Positions 35,326-44,437 are shown, counted from the first letter of the stretch. The stretch: 55,767 nucleotides of DNA from an uncultured Lachnospiraceae bacterium (GCA_949740725.1 CATJIO010000114.1:1-55767), one strand, 5' to 3'. Translations and numbers: made by a program. Notes: generated from the letters alone by a model not told the origin.

Positions 35326-36588
35326 ATGAATGTGAATCGAAAAAAATTGATGTTTATAACGGCTAGATTACCTTACCCTGCAATTTCCGGAAGAAAGAAT
35401 GTGATGTTTCATTATTGTAAAATTTTACATGACGTTTATCACTATGAGATTATCATAATTTCATTTTTAGAAGAGGGGGATAAGGTTGAACCCAAGCCCG
35501 GATTCATCCAGGAGGTTATCATACTGCCAAAGGTGACAGGAAAGAGAAAAATCATAAATTTAATCAAAGATACCTTTTTCTTGAGAAAATTCCCGATGCA
35601 AGTATCGCTTTATTACGATCCGAATAGCCAAAAGAAAGTAAATCAAATGATTGCCAATACGTCGCCGGATATTGTGATGACCGATATGGTCCGGATGACA
35701 GAATATGCCAGAAATTATCAAGGATATAAAATTGCGGATTTAGATGATATGCTTTCGATACGATATGAGCGTCAACTAAACATGGATTTGAATGTAGTGA
35801 ATCCTTATGGCGCTTATTTATACTCACTTCCCCCAATTATCCAATGTTTGCTTTCCTTGAAATGGATTAAGAAATTTATGTTAAAAAACGAGATTTTACT
35901 ACTCAAACAATATGAAAAAGACATTTCCAAGGCATACGATAGAATTATCTTTGTTGCGCAAAGTGAAGCAAATCGATTAAATAGGGAGTTAAATGTTAAT
36001 AAAGCGATTGGCGTTCCACTGGGTGTTGATTTAGACTATTTTGGTGAATTTTACGGGAAAATTCAGCCTAGAAAAAATACGATCGCATTTCTGGGATCAA
36101 TGAGTGTAGCTCACAATGAAGCTGGTGTTATATACTTTGTAAGAGAAATATTACCGTTGATAGAAAAAGAAATTCCTGACGCGACATTTGTTATCGTTGG
36201 CGGGGGAATTACAAGTAAAGTAAAAAAAATAGCGACAGAAAAGGTTAAAATTACTGGAAAAGTAGATGATGTAAGAAGGGTGGTTGGCGCTTGCAGCGTC
36301 TTTGTCTGTCCATTAACATTCGGAAGCGGAATAAAAACAAAGAATTTGGAGGCAATGGCAATGGGAGTGCCAGTAGTAACTACATCTGTGGGCGCTGAAA
36401 ATATTGATGCGGTTGATGGAATGGATTGGCTTATCGCCGATGAAGAACAGGAATTTGCCAATAATGTGATTCAAGTATTGCAGAATAAAAAACTTCACAA
36501 CGAATTAATGAAGAATGGACATCAATTTGTAGAAGAAAAATTTACATGGAAAAATACAGAGAAGTGTTTTAGGGAAGCTATTGGATAG
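35326..36588 (+). CDS. Glycosyltransferase, GT4-like
   Basis: The 420-residue GT-B protein has the C-terminal donor-binding half typical of GT4/'Glyco_trans_1_4': IAFLGSMSVAHNEAGVIYFV, FVIVGGGITSKVKKI, VFVCPLTFGSGIKTKNLEA (E-x7-E-like), and MGVPVVTTSVGAENI. The N-terminal half is the acceptor lobe. It acts on the cytoplasmic side to extend a lipid-linked repeat unit; donor and acceptor are not predictable, but GDP-mannose is made nearby. An ACGAGGGCAA site precedes the ATG. Its end overlaps the upstream part of the next frame. Confidence 0.9.
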   Translation: MNVNRKKLMFITARLPYPAISGRKNVMFHYCKILHDVYHYEIIIISFLEEGDKVEPKPGFIQEVIILPKVTGKRKIINLIKDTFFLRKFPMQVSLYYDPNSQKKVNQMIANTSPDIVMTDMVRMTEYARNYQGYKIADLDDMLSIRYERQLNMDLNVVNPYGAYLYSLPPIIQCLLSLKWIKKFMLKNEILLLKQYEKDISKAYDRIIFVAQSEANRLNRELNVNKAIGVPLGVDLDYFGEFYGKIQPRKNTIAFLGSMSVAHNEAGVIYFVREILPLIEKEIPDATFVIVGGGITSKVKKIATEKVKITGKVDDVRRVVGACSVFVCPLTFGSGIKTKNLEAMAMGVPVVTTSVGAENIDAVDGMDWLIADEEQEFANNVIQVLQNKKLHNELMKNGHQFVEEKFTWKNTEKCFREAIG

Positions 36589-36613
36589 AAAACCTGATTG
36601 GAGATTAGATGTT

Positions 36614-37753
36614 ATGCGAATCGGGATAGATGGAAATTTGCTGTGTGGAAAAAAGACCGGGATGGGAAATGTTGTTTATTGGGTGATTCGCTATTGGAAA
36701 TCGGATGCCTATCACAAGGTAATTGTTTTTGTCCCGGATAAGTTAGATGAAGATTATACTGACATATTAATCAGGAATGGAATAAAGATCATTGTTCTAG
36801 GAAAAACAAATTATTTTCATTGGGAACAGAAGATTATTCCCGGCGCTGTAACAAAGTATAAAATTGATGTGCTGTGGTGTCCATACAATACTGCACCGTT
36901 AAACGTTTCTTGCCCGATAGTAGTAACCATTCACGATATCATCTATATGACGCTGCCCTTGGCGAAAGCGCCTTCAATTTATAAGAAGGCAGGAGTTTTA
37001 TACCGTCGGTTTATTGTACCTAGGATAGTGAAAAGTGCAAAACAGATCATTACCATTTCAGCATTCGCAGGAAACGAAATAACGAAACGGTTTCCAGTAG
37101 CAGAAAATAAACTCCATATTGTTTATAATGGTGCAGATCTTACAAAAAAGTCTTCGAATTTAGAGAATATAGCAGATTTCTTTGCGAAAAATGGGATAAA
37201 AGATAAATACATATTAGGATTTGGCTCTCTCGAAGCACGAAAAAATTCGCTGGGTTTAATTAAAGCGTACGCAAATTTACCGGAGTCGACTAGAGAAAAC
37301 TATCAGTTGGTTCTCTTTGGATTTCGAAATTTTGAAACGTCTGTGGATTTCAAGTACATTAATCAATCCAAATTGAAGAATATTGTCATTCTTGAGTATA
37401 TTTCTGAGCAGGAGAAAGAAGCTTTATATCAAAATAGTTCATTGTTTGTTTTTCCAACATTTTCGGAAGGTTTTGGCATTCCAATTTTGGAAGCCTTTGC
37501 AAACAGAACCCCGGTCATTACTTCCAATGTAACGTCAATTCCGGAAGTTGCAGGAAAAGCGGCTATTTTCATTAATCCGAATCAAATTGATGAAATATCT
37601 AAGGCAATCGATAGAGTATTGAAGGATACGCAATGCCAGAAACAAATGATTAGTGATGGTGAAAAACAAGTGCTGAAATTTAGTTGGGAAAGGTCATCCA
37701 ATGCAGTATGGTCCATTTTGGTAGATTGCTGCAGTGATGAAAGGAAAGAATGA
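36614..37753 (+). CDS. Glycosyltransferase, GT4 family
   Basis: A GT-B fold protein of about 379 residues with MRIGIDGNLLCGKKTGMGNV at the N-terminus (donor/acceptor cleft), YILGFGSLEARKN, VFPTFSEGFGIPILEAFA with the E-x7-E motif, and SIPEVAGKAAIFINP. This is the mannosyltransferase B-like branch of GT4, which fits the local GDP-mannose supply. The open frame begins with TTG at 36581, inside the previous gene; the ATG at 36614 has a TTGGAG site and begins where homologues do. It overlaps the next start by 4 bases (ATGA). Confidence 0.9.
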   Translation: MRIGIDGNLLCGKKTGMGNVVYWVIRYWKSDAYHKVIVFVPDKLDEDYTDILIRNGIKIIVLGKTNYFHWEQKIIPGAVTKYKIDVLWCPYNTAPLNVSCPIVVTIHDIIYMTLPLAKAPSIYKKAGVLYRRFIVPRIVKSAKQIITISAFAGNEITKRFPVAENKLHIVYNGADLTKKSSNLENIADFFAKNGIKDKYILGFGSLEARKNSLGLIKAYANLPESTRENYQLVLFGFRNFETSVDFKYINQSKLKNIVILEYISEQEKEALYQNSSLFVFPTFSEGFGIPILEAFANRTPVITSNVTSIPEVAGKAAIFINPNQIDEISKAIDRVLKDTQCQKQMISDGEKQVLKFSWERSSNAVWSILVDCCSDERKE

Positions 37754-38847
37754 AAAAAATACTATTTGTTTTTTCGGAATTATTTTATGGAGGTGCAGAA
37801 ACTCAGTTTAGAGAATTGGTAACCAGGATCGATAAGCAATTATTTCAATGCACTGTCGTGATATCTGGGACGCAAAGTAAAAATATAAAAACAGAGTCAG
37901 ATATTCGATTCGTTCAAAATCATCCAGAAATTAATTTTTATTTTTTGAAAAATATCCGTATTCCAAGAGGGGTACTTAATAAACTATCTGTGTTTTTACA
38001 GTTCCATAGGCAAATGGCAACAATTATGAAAAAGGAGAGTCCGGACATTGTCCTTTGTTATAGCGGGATTGAATTAACAGGATGCTATTTGTATAGAAAT
38101 TGCGGCGCAAAGGTTATCTTCAGTGAAAGAGAATCTGGAAATAGAGGATATATTAAATTACTGCGATATCGATTCTTTTTTCAAGGTGTTGATAAGATTG
38201 TATGTAATTCTCTTGATGCAAAAAGATACTATGAAACAAAGAACATTAAATCAATTTATATTCCTAATGGAATAAAATATTATGAACCATTTGAACCCTA
38301 TACTGATGCGGATTTTCATATTACCGTACCAGCAAGAATCGCAAAAGTAAAAAATCAGGAATTAGTATTAAAGGCGGCTGTAATCTTAAATAAAAAAGGC
38401 AGAACAGTAAAAATTTCATGTATAGGAAAACAGGAGGATAAAACGTATCTCTCGGAGTTAAAAAAATTTGTGGTAGAAAACGCGTTGAAAAAACAAATTG
38501 AGTTCTTAGAATTTTCTGACCATATAAAAGGGATTTATCAAAATACGAATTTGGTTATTTTGCCATCCAGAATGGAAGGATTCACAAATGTTTTGCTAGA
38601 GAGTTATATGTTTGGCCGCATATGTTTGGTAAGTGATATTGTTATGAACAGGGATGTTGCAAATAAGTCGCAGCGATTTTTTTCTCCAGATGATGAAGAG
38701 GAGTTAAGCAGAAAGATTGAAGAAATTATGGATTTACACGATGAGGATCTGCAAAAAGAAATTTACAGTAACCATAAATATGCAGTAGAAAATTTCACCG
38801 TTGAAAAAATGGTGGATAATTACGTAAATCTTTTTAATCTGCTCTAG
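37750..38847 (+). CDS. Glycosyltransferase, GT4 family
   Basis: The 365-residue protein opens KKILFVFSELFYGGAETQF, a standard GT4 start with the G-G-A-E loop, and has FSERESGNRGYIKLL, TVPARIAKVKNQELVLKAA and ILPSRMEGFTNVLLESYM, with the E-x7-E pair. It transfers a sugar to the growing lipid-linked unit in the cytoplasm. It overlaps the previous gene by 4 bases, so the two are translationally coupled. Sugar identity is unknown. Confidence 0.9.
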   Translation: MKKILFVFSELFYGGAETQFRELVTRIDKQLFQCTVVISGTQSKNIKTESDIRFVQNHPEINFYFLKNIRIPRGVLNKLSVFLQFHRQMATIMKKESPDIVLCYSGIELTGCYLYRNCGAKVIFSERESGNRGYIKLLRYRFFFQGVDKIVCNSLDAKRYYETKNIKSIYIPNGIKYYEPFEPYTDADFHITVPARIAKVKNQELVLKAAVILNKKGRTVKISCIGKQEDKTYLSELKKFVVENALKKQIEFLEFSDHIKGIYQNTNLVILPSRMEGFTNVLLESYMFGRICLVSDIVMNRDVANKSQRFFSPDDEEELSRKIEEIMDLHDEDLQKEIYSNHKYAVENFTVEKMVDNYVNLFNLL

Positions 38848-38877
38848 TGTGCTGAGAGAATTTGAGATGGTATAGTT

Positions 38878-39417
38878 ATGATGAATATAGCCCAGTCAAT
38901 AGTAAATTGGATATACTTAAAATTACGTTACAGGAGTAAATTTGAAATTAAATTTATCCATTCGTTAAGAATAGGGTCAACGAACTTTTTTATTTCTAAG
39001 GATACGAATAGTAAGATTCTATTTTGCGGGCGCGTTGGGATCAGAAAAAATGTCATTTTGAATGCAAACGGAGGAATAATTGAAATTGGAGATCATGTAT
39101 TTTTAAATCATGGTGTGTCGATTAATTCCAGAAGAAAGGTGCGAATAGGAGATAGAACAATTATTGGTCAAAATGTCCTGATATATGATCATGATCACAA
39201 TTATCATTCCCTAAGTACTCTCAGGGAGGGGTTTATTGAGAAGGATGTTTGGATTGGATCTGATGTCTGGATTGGCTCGAACGTTGTTATTTTAAGGGGG
39301 AGTAAGATAGGGAATGGCTCTGTGATAGGCGCAGGAACGATAGTAAAAGGCGAAATTGCAGAGGATACTTTAGTTTATCCAAAACAAGAACGAATTGAAA
39401 AAAGGTTGATAAGATGA
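38878..39417 (+). CDS. Hexapeptide-repeat acyltransferase
   Basis: The 179-residue protein shows left-handed beta-helix hexapeptide repeats: VGIRKNVILNANGGIIEIGD, VSINSRRKVRIGDRTIIGQN, VWIGSDVWIGSNVVILRG and SKIGNGSVIGAGTIVKGEI. The YDHDHNYHSLS loop holds the catalytic histidine of the maltose/galactoside O-acetyltransferase group. It probably adds an acetyl group to one sugar of the repeat unit. It ends in a 4-base overlap with the next glycosyltransferase gene. Confidence 0.92.
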   Translation: MMNIAQSIVNWIYLKLRYRSKFEIKFIHSLRIGSTNFFISKDTNSKILFCGRVGIRKNVILNANGGIIEIGDHVFLNHGVSINSRRKVRIGDRTIIGQNVLIYDHDHNYHSLSTLREGFIEKDVWIGSDVWIGSNVVILRGSKIGNGSVIGAGTIVKGEIAEDTLVYPKQERIEKRLIR

Positions 39418-40586
39418 AACGTAAAGTAATCATTTTCGATTTATTTAGTGCACAGCCCAAAGCAGAAATTAAGTTTCATGGTGGCGGTGAGTATATCAAG
39501 ACTGTTTTTTATAGGATATCTCAATATGCAGCCACTGCGGATATACATGTATGCTATGACACAGAAGTATTTATTGATCAATGGATTTTGAACCGGATTA
39601 AGGAGAGGAAAATTACGGTTCATTCCGTAAAATCTGAAAAGGAAATTGTTAAAGAAATAGATAGAATAGAAGATTCAGATGCCAAGGTGTGTTTTTATAC
39701 AGGCATGATCTATTTATATCGAAGCGATCAGGTAAAATTTCCAGATAGAGTAAGAACCATCGGAACATGCCATGGGTTAAGGACACTGGAGAAGCCTTAT
39801 GAGAAGTACGGATATATCTATGGAACAAAAAAACAGTACATTAAGGAATTCCTGAGAAAAACCATATGCAGGAATATGTTACATAAAAAGTATTATACAG
39901 AATTTAAAAATTCACTGGAAAATTTTGATGTGGTTATAACTGTCTCAGAACATTCAGCATATGCATTAAAAGTCCATTTTCCATCCATTGTTGAAAAAAT
40001 CGATATCCGAGTTTTATATACCCCCATGAAAATAGCTGAAATAAAATACGAGCCAAGCGACGGAAAGTTTATTATGATGATAAGTGCGGACCGATGGTTG
40101 AAAAATGCTTATAGAGGGGTTCTGGCCATCGATAAACTACTTGAAAAAGGTTATTTAAAAGAATATAAAGTAAAAGTTTATGGAAATTATCCGGAAACGC
40201 TGAGAAAAAAGGTAAAGAATAGGGATAATTTTGAATTTTATGCTTATGTTGATAATGATGAGCTGGAAAAAGCTTATGCAAATTGCAGCGTATTTTTTTA
40301 TCCAACCCTTAATGAAGGGTTTGGGCTCCCGCCAATGGAAGCGATGAAATATGCGAAAACCTGTGTGATATCAGCGGTTTGCTCTCTCCCAGAAGTGTAT
40401 GGGGATGCGGTGTATTATTGCAATCCCTATGATCTTCAGGAGATACAAAATCGATTGTTACAGGCAGTTGAAAAGAGAATAGAAGAAGAGAAAATTTATA
40501 ATCGATTGTCTTATGTGCAAAAAAGACAAAATGACGATTTGACTTCTTTGTGTAGTTTAATTTTGGGAGAGACAGACAATGGATAG
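39414..40586 (+). CDS. Glycosyltransferase, GT4-like
   Basis: The 390-residue protein has a GT-B donor lobe with FIMMISADRWLKNAYRGVLA, VYGNYPETLRKKV, VFFYPTLNEGFGLPPMEAM (E-x7-E) and SLPEVYGDAVYYCNPYD. The N-terminal lobe contains IFDLFSAQPKAEIKFHGGGEY and a GTCHGL segment. It is the fourth GT4-type enzyme of the locus, so together with a missing priming enzyme it suggests a repeat unit of about four or five sugars. It overlaps the acetyltransferase gene by 4 bases. Base use is A+T-rich. Confidence 0.88.
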   Translation: MKRKVIIFDLFSAQPKAEIKFHGGGEYIKTVFYRISQYAATADIHVCYDTEVFIDQWILNRIKERKITVHSVKSEKEIVKEIDRIEDSDAKVCFYTGMIYLYRSDQVKFPDRVRTIGTCHGLRTLEKPYEKYGYIYGTKKQYIKEFLRKTICRNMLHKKYYTEFKNSLENFDVVITVSEHSAYALKVHFPSIVEKIDIRVLYTPMKIAEIKYEPSDGKFIMMISADRWLKNAYRGVLAIDKLLEKGYLKEYKVKVYGNYPETLRKKVKNRDNFEFYAYVDNDELEKAYANCSVFFYPTLNEGFGLPPMEAMKYAKTCVISAVCSLPEVYGDAVYYCNPYDLQEIQNRLLQAVEKRIEEEKIYNRLSYVQKRQNDDLTSLCSLILGETDNG

Positions 40587-40629
40587 AAAATTAACAAGTG
40601 GATAAGAAGGCTTTATCTTAGGAGGTGTC

Positions 40630-42054
40630 ATGGTTTCTGTTCTTGCTGTAATAATTATTTTGTTATATGGTGTCATAGCTCTAGTATATCTAAGCAAGAG
40701 AAAACAAAAATTATGCCAGTGGAAATTGTTTTGTATCTCTATTAGCATTTGTATATTTTTGGGATTTGGTTCTTCTATTGGCGGCATGTCTTATATTACC
40801 TTGGCAATGCTACTATATGATCTTGTGGCTGCCATAAATTTTATGACAGCAGAATACAAACTTAAAGTGAATGAAAAAAGCTTGCTCTGCGCTATCGTTT
40901 TTTTTGCCGTTATCCTTGTATCTGCATTAAATGTTTCCTTAAATCCGAACATGCCGGAGGTAATACTCATGGATACGTCTATGGATAGTGTATATTATGG
41001 AAAGGAAGCTGTACATAAGGCAGTTTTGTCCCGGAGCAATCTTGCCGCGTTGAGGGATTTACTGTTAATGGCATTTGGGATGTTATTGTCGAGAGAGTAT
41101 TTTATCAGTAAAGATAAATGCCAGGCAATTTTGCATCATACCAGGAAAATGTTTTATGTTTATTTTCTTATTGCGTCCTTTGAATTTTTAGTGAATAATT
41201 TGTTCTCACCGGAAATATTGCGATCTTTAGTAGTTCAAGTGATTGGTTCTTACGATTTAGAAAAAGTATGGACTGCGGAAAACCGATTTGGATATTACGG
41301 TGTGACCGTATTTTTTTCAGAGCAAAGTTACATTTCAGTAATGATTATTTTTTTGCTGATCGTATATGTACAGGGATTAAGGAGTAAGAAAGAAATTTTT
41401 TGGTTTCTCTTGGGAATTCTTGTGCTTTTTATGTCCGGCTGTACCACAGGGCTGATGCTTTTGCCATTAGCAGGATATATTTACCTTCGGGACATGCTAA
41501 AGAGTGATTATTCCAAAAATTTGAAAAGTTTTAAATACATGATTTTTGTTTTTGGCATAATTGAATTAGGTGCACTTATTTTCAACAATATAGAAGGAAT
41601 ACTCCCTATCTTTTTGGAAACGTTAAAAAAAATAAGTGCCTTTTTAAATGGAGGAACATTTGCAACTTCAAGTGAACGTTCGGGCGCAATTCGAAATTTT
41701 GGAAATCATATTGCATTGAATGCGTTTTATCAATCTCCCTTATTTGGAGTCGGAATAGGGACCACAAGAGGATACGGAATTCTATCAGGATTGCTGGCTA
41801 ATTTTGGGGCTTTAGGAGTTATTACCTACATTTTATACTTAAATTCCATTTTTAAATTTAACCTCAGAAAGAAGGGGATTTTATTCGTTGTCACCGTACT
41901 TTACTTTTCGATTATCCTTTCGGTCTGGTATGTGTATTATTTTGCATTTATTCCAGTATATATTGTATTCGGATCCTATGGATATGATATAGAACACGCT
42001 TATGATAATCGTAGCAGAAGGAGGCAGGGCATGTGCCACGCGGGAAAGAATTAA
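40630..42054 (+). CDS. Oligosaccharide repeat-unit polymerase (Wzy-like)
   Basis: This 474-residue protein has about ten to eleven hydrophobic segments and a large extracellular loop (about 95-150 and 290-380), the plan of Wzy/O-antigen ligase-type proteins. A short motif SGAIRNFGNHIALNAFYQSPLFGVGIGTTRG fits the conserved S-G/R-xxN---SPL-G-G pattern seen in Wzy-C and related loops. Sequence identity between Wzy proteins is poor, so topology and position before the flippase carry the call. TTAGGAGGTGTC supports the start. Its last 22 bases overlap the flippase gene. Confidence 0.82.
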   Translation: MVSVLAVIIILLYGVIALVYLSKRKQKLCQWKLFCISISICIFLGFGSSIGGMSYITLAMLLYDLVAAINFMTAEYKLKVNEKSLLCAIVFFAVILVSALNVSLNPNMPEVILMDTSMDSVYYGKEAVHKAVLSRSNLAALRDLLLMAFGMLLSREYFISKDKCQAILHHTRKMFYVYFLIASFEFLVNNLFSPEILRSLVVQVIGSYDLEKVWTAENRFGYYGVTVFFSEQSYISVMIIFLLIVYVQGLRSKKEIFWFLLGILVLFMSGCTTGLMLLPLAGYIYLRDMLKSDYSKNLKSFKYMIFVFGIIELGALIFNNIEGILPIFLETLKKISAFLNGGTFATSSERSGAIRNFGNHIALNAFYQSPLFGVGIGTTRGYGILSGLLANFGALGVITYILYLNSIFKFNLRKKGILFVVTVLYFSIILSVWYVYYFAFIPVYIVFGSYGYDIEHAYDNRSRRRQGMCHAGKN

Positions 42055-43433
42055 TAAAGAATACAGGGATCTTGTTTATTGGGAAAGTTTCTACGCAAGT
42101 AGTAAACTTTCTCCTGATTCCTTTTTATACAACACTACTGTCAACTGGGGAATACGGGGAAATAGATATATATGCCTCCCTTGCTATGATCGTAGTGCCT
42201 TTTTTAACCTTGCAGCTTGAAATGGGGATGTTTCGCTTCTTTATTGAGTCAAATTCAGATAAGGAAAAGAAGGAGATTGTTTCTACATCCCTTTTTTTGA
42301 TTGCGAAGATATTGATTGTTGCATCGATTGCCTACTGGCTGGGAACGTATGTTTTTCAAATCCGCTATAAAAGAGAAATTTATGGTTATTATTTAGTAAT
42401 TAGCATTTCTTCCCTTTTACTTCAGATGTGCCGGGCAGATGGAAATAATATTGCTTATGGTGTTGCTTCATTCTTGATTTCTTCATTAACCGTTGTTTTT
42501 AATGTTGTATTTATTTATGGCTTTCGATTAAATGTTAAAGGGGTATTAATTGCAACGATCCTTTCAAATATAATTAGTTCCGTCTACATGGTATGTACGG
42601 TTCACATTGGCAGATATATACATGGGGAAAGCATTTCAAAGGCATATGCCAAGCGATTGCTTCGCTATTCCGTTCCATTGGTTTTTAATCAAATTTCAAG
42701 TTGGATTATCAACTATTCCGATCGAATCATTATCTTGTTCTTTTGGGGAACAGCAACTAATGGAATTTACTCTCTGGCGAATAAATTTTCCAATATAATC
42801 AGTACATTTTTTGGTGTATATAATCTTGCCTGGTCGGAAAACGTTATCCGCTGCAAAAATGATCCGGACAGCCTGGACTATATCCGTAGAATATTTGAAT
42901 TGACATTTAAACTGTACCTGATCCTGATAACCGGTGTAATTAATCTGCTTCCCTTTGTTTTTCTTTTGCTGGTTAATGGAAATTATATTTTGGCATATGG
43001 ACATATACCGATCCTGCTGTTGGCGATGTTTTTTTCAGGCATGGCGGCGATGGTAGGGAGTATTTATATTGCATATGGAAAAACAATAGAAGTGAGCATA
43101 ACCACAGTATCGGCTGGCCTTTGCAACATAGTTATTCATCTGATATTGCTGGGTCACTGTAAACTATATGCGGCCTCAATTTCAACGTTAGTTTCTTTCA
43201 TCCTGCTATTTGTATATCGATGTATTTTTGTCAAGCGATTCTTGAAGTTTAAATTTGAGATGAGAAAAGTTTTCCTACAGATTATGATTTATGGTTTTTC
43301 ATGGATTGCATATTTTTGTAATAACCGGATCATAGTGGTATTTGGATTATTGACTAACTTATTGTGCGTTTATCACCTATACAAAAGCAATTCCCAACAA
43401 CTATTTTCATTGCTTAATAGAAAAAGAAAATAG
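42033..43433 (+). CDS. Polysaccharide flippase (Wzx-like, MOP superfamily)
   Basis: The 466-residue protein has about 12-14 membrane helices. The N-terminus LIKNTGILFIGKVSTQVVNF and FYTTLLSTGEYGEID are signatures of Wzx/RfbX-type transporters, which move the lipid-linked repeat unit across the membrane for Wzy. It begins with GTG at 42033, 8 bases after AAGGAGG, inside the end of the polymerase gene; the two are translationally coupled. It is the last gene of the polysaccharide operon; no clear terminator follows. Confidence 0.92.
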   Translation: MPRGKELIKNTGILFIGKVSTQVVNFLLIPFYTTLLSTGEYGEIDIYASLAMIVVPFLTLQLEMGMFRFFIESNSDKEKKEIVSTSLFLIAKILIVASIAYWLGTYVFQIRYKREIYGYYLVISISSLLLQMCRADGNNIAYGVASFLISSLTVVFNVVFIYGFRLNVKGVLIATILSNIISSVYMVCTVHIGRYIHGESISKAYAKRLLRYSVPLVFNQISSWIINYSDRIIILFFWGTATNGIYSLANKFSNIISTFFGVYNLAWSENVIRCKNDPDSLDYIRRIFELTFKLYLILITGVINLLPFVFLLLVNGNYILAYGHIPILLLAMFFSGMAAMVGSIYIAYGKTIEVSITTVSAGLCNIVIHLILLGHCKLYAASISTLVSFILLFVYRCIFVKRFLKFKFEMRKVFLQIMIYGFSWIAYFCNNRIIVVFGLLTNLLCVYHLYKSNSQQLFSLLNRKRK

Positions 43434-43492
43434 AGGGAAGATATCGGATCATTTGGGAGGATTGCATGGATAATTGTTTTTACCCTCAGTCG

Positions 43493-43521
43493 TTGTTACA
43501 GCTAAGAAGATGTGGTATACT
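43493..43521 (+). promoter_or_regulatory. Sigma-A promoter of the last island gene
   Basis: TTGTTA (43493-43498) and TATACT (43516-43521) are 17 bp apart with a TG-rich approach. It lies about 90 bases before the gene at 43610, so that gene is not tied to the polysaccharide operon. Confidence 0.65.
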
Positions 43522-43609
43522 ACTAGCGAAAGTGTTCCTCTGCGCTCAGGCAGGTGGAGTGGCGGCCTAGATGAGCCAGGAATGATCAATGTTGAAGGAG
43601 GAGTAAGCG

Positions 43610-44350
43610 ATGATTCTGCAAAAAGGTGACAGAAGACGGGAAAAATATTTAAAGGATGGCAATGTGCTGAAAAAGATGAGGAATGTGGGAGGGTGGGCCA
43701 AAGGTGTCATGGCCGGAGGCATTGTTCTCCTGGTTAGCGCCGCTCTTTTGGTGATTCCATTTTTATTTGGAGGGCTTATAAAGGCCGCGTTATTTTTTGG
43801 AGGAATTTTCCTGGTGCCAGGATTGCTGATGTTTTTGCTGGGAAATGCTGCCCACAAAAGAAAAATGAACAACTACCTTAGCTATTATCAGAAGGTTACC
43901 GGCTTCAGTGAGGAAGAGATGCGGCAGGTGGAGCGGGAGCTTATGGAGCCGGATATGATGATGTTTGGCAATGTCCCTGAGGAGAACCGTCAGGGGGCCA
44001 GCGAGAAAAATCCGCAGATTGTCTGTATGATAACCAAGAATTATTTTGTGGCTCCTTTAATTATGGGGAAAAGTTATATCCGACGGGTTTCGGATATGGT
44101 GCTGGCAGCGTATTCTATAGAGATTCCCGGAATGGGGGGCTCTACAGATGGGCTGATCTTCCTCTCAAAGCAGGATACGGATGCGCATAAAAATGCCACC
44201 ATCACCAGGGCGGTGTGCGGAGAGATTATTGGAGTCCTTAAAGAGAGGAATCCGGCGATTATCACCACTCAGCGGTTCGAACATAATGGACGGAAGTATG
44301 ATGTGATTACCGACGCGGCAGAGATCGCCAGGGTGTTGGGCCAAGGGTAA
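43610..44350 (+). CDS. Two-helix membrane protein of unknown function
   Basis: The 246-residue protein has two membrane helices near the N-terminus (about 33-55, VMAGGIVLLVSAALLVIPFLF; and 58-80), then a soluble domain with SDMVLAAYSIEIPGMGG, DGLIFLSKQD and TTQRFEHNGRKYDVI. I do not recognise a family. GAAGGAGGAGTAAGCG is a strong ribosome site and the gene has its own promoter. Its base use is like the chromosome rather than the A+T-rich polysaccharide genes. It lies just inside the right end of the island, so it is either a passenger or part of the original element. Confidence 0.8.
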   Translation: MILQKGDRRREKYLKDGNVLKKMRNVGGWAKGVMAGGIVLLVSAALLVIPFLFGGLIKAALFFGGIFLVPGLLMFLLGNAAHKRKMNNYLSYYQKVTGFSEEEMRQVERELMEPDMMMFGNVPEENRQGASEKNPQIVCMITKNYFVAPLIMGKSYIRRVSDMVLAAYSIEIPGMGGSTDGLIFLSKQDTDAHKNATITRAVCGEIIGVLKERNPAIITTQRFEHNGRKYDVITDAAEIARVLGQG

Positions 44351-44404
44351 TCCTGCAGTGTGATCCCCTTATGCATTGGGGCTGTGCACGGCAGGGTGGC
44401 TGCT

Positions 44405-44437
44405 TTTGTTCTATCCCCTCTGGATGGCATTGGTAAA
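44405..44437 (+). other. attR: right attachment site of the island
   Basis: The island arm TTTGTTCTATCCC (44405-44417) precedes the core ending TCTGGATGG (44419-44427), after which the host gene continues (CATTGGTAAAC). Paired with the arm at attL it forms a dyad matching at 12 of 13 positions about an 8-bp centre; the inferred 2-bp crossover is TG (44421-44422). Confidence 0.85.

Larger units (their letters stand above)
27321..44421 (+). mobile_element. 17.1-kb serine-integrase island carrying a polysaccharide locus
   Basis: The island interrupts a binding-protein gene and is bounded by attL and attR. It holds a P-loop kinase gene, a large serine recombinase, an invertible promoter region, a degenerate tyrosine-recombinase-like gene, a mannose-activation set, four glycosyltransferases, an acetyltransferase, polymerase, flippase and a small membrane protein. 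No conjugation, replication, phage structural or toxin genes were seen. The middle (about 30.0-43.4 kb) is visibly A+T-rich, whereas the end genes resemble the host in base use. Element limits are inferred from the junction repeats and the restored gene. Confidence 0.85.

Noticed and set aside
34312-36613. TTG starts at 34312 (isomerase) and 36581 (glycosyltransferase)
   Set aside because: Nearby ATGs have ribosome sites and match the usual protein starts.
27321-44421. Prophage or conjugative element
   Set aside because: No capsid, tail, lysis, relaxase or type IV secretion genes are present.
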